Positions 33,503-33,673 of a DNA stretch of 33,673 nucleotides are shown here, piece after piece (position 1 is the first letter of the stretch; every line of letters starts with the position of its first letter). The notes under the pieces were generated by a model. It did not search any database. It saw only the letters and a program-made list of their open reading frames with translations, and was not told the DNA's origin. Source of the DNA: Acidobacteriaceae bacterium. GTDB lineage: Bacteria > Acidobacteriota > Terriglobia > Terriglobales > Acidobacteriaceae. Position numbers and translations under genes: made by a program. Location of the stretch: the NCBI GenBank assembly GCA_003138955.1, contig PLHP01000405.1:1-33673 (forward strand), in the 5' to 3' direction.

Positions 33503-33673
33503 TTAGACGTACACGAGCTCGCCGCGCTTGGCGAGCGATTTGTCCGCGGCTTCCAGCATGCGGACGACCTTCAGTCCCGCGCGGCCGTCGTTGAACGGCG
33601 CCGCGCTCTTCGTGATACATTCCACGAAGTATCCAAGCTCCAACTTAAGCGCTTCCACCTGTTCGACCTGCGG
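33503..33673 (-). CDS. C-terminal end of a Gfo/Idh/MocA-like oxidoreductase (cut by window edge)
   Basis: The frame is open from the right edge to a TAA at 33503-33505 and gives the last 56 residues. They read VEALKLELGYFVECITKSAA, then PFNDGRAGLKVVRMLEAADK and SLAKRGELVYV. The ELGYFVECI and NDG-AGL-VVR-LEAAD-S patterns are usual at the C-terminus of WbpB-type sugar dehydrogenases. The track lacks it because the start is outside the window. Placement just before a WbpD-like and a WbpE-like gene supports a role in making the 3-keto sugar that is then aminated and acylated. The identity of the substrate needs the missing N-terminus. Confidence 0.78.
   Translation of the reverse strand, partial: PQVEQVEALKLELGYFVECITKSAAPFNDGRAGLKVVRMLEAADKSLAKRGELVYV

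Noticed and set aside
1-33673. Exosortase/PEP-CTERM system
   Set aside because: The gene set (FemAB-like, AsnB-like, deacetylase-like) recalls exosortase-linked loci, but no exosortase is present and none of the secreted proteins ends with a PEP-CTERM motif.
1-33673. CRISPR arrays, tRNA or rRNA genes, phage genes
   Set aside because: I looked for spaced direct repeats and for tRNA-like and rRNA-like sequence on both strands and found none. The beta-helix proteins resemble phage tailspikes in fold only and have signal peptides.

Overview
The window is most of an exopolysaccharide or surface-glycan biosynthesis locus. Nearly every gene is on the minus strand, so it is transcribed from the right edge towards the left. 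I think the source is a Gram-negative environmental bacterium, most likely an Acidobacteriota member. The hints are secreted beta-helix proteins with a W-S-G-I-I opening after the signal peptide, a VanZ protein carrying a LamG domain, a small FecR-type secreted protein and moderately high GC. This taxonomic call is inference; no rRNA or housekeeping marker is present.

Right part (about 22.7-33.7 kb): sugar-nucleotide and assembly genes. The end of a Gfo/Idh/MocA oxidoreductase (cut by the window edge), a left-handed beta-helix acyltransferase, a DegT-type aminotransferase and a UDP-sugar 6-dehydrogenase look like a WbpB/WbpD/WbpE-style route to an N-acylated 3-amino sugar or uronic acid. They are followed by a DUF354 GT-B-like protein, an alpha-helical-toroid (VpsJ-like) protein, a GT2 glycosyltransferase, an NAD-dependent epimerase, a SAM methyltransferase, a complete Gfo/Idh/MocA oxidoreductase and another GT2. 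Many of these genes overlap by a few bases or are closely spaced.

Middle part (about 7-22.7 kb): modification, export and polymerisation. It holds a FemAB/GNAT-like protein, an asparagine-synthetase-like protein that lacks the glutaminase Cys, an O-antigen-ligase/Wzy-like polymerase, two large secreted parallel beta-helix paralogues, a Wzx-type flippase, a GT2, a polysaccharide-deacetylase-like protein, a two-dinucleotide-site FAD monooxygenase and an ATP-grasp ligase. The set suggests a glycan that is flipped and polymerised by a Wzx/Wzy-type route, decorated with amino-acid or acyl groups, and handled outside the cell by the beta-helix proteins.

Left part (1-7 kb): a VanZ-LamG protein and a secreted protein with three C-terminal Ig/Fn3-like repeats continue the locus. 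The end of the locus is then eroded by mobile DNA. A decayed IS3-family element lies at about 2.4-3.0 kb. A FecR-like gene (the only convincing intact plus-strand gene) lies at 1.4-2.1 kb. An apparently intact IS3/IS407-group element enters from the left edge and ends at base 669, where it truncates a third beta-helix gene; the TGA that terminates the remnant is the first three bases of the IS end.

I saw no tRNA, rRNA, CRISPR array or phage genes. An initiating phosphoglycosyltransferase and Wza/Wzc-type export genes are absent from the window and may lie to the right of it.
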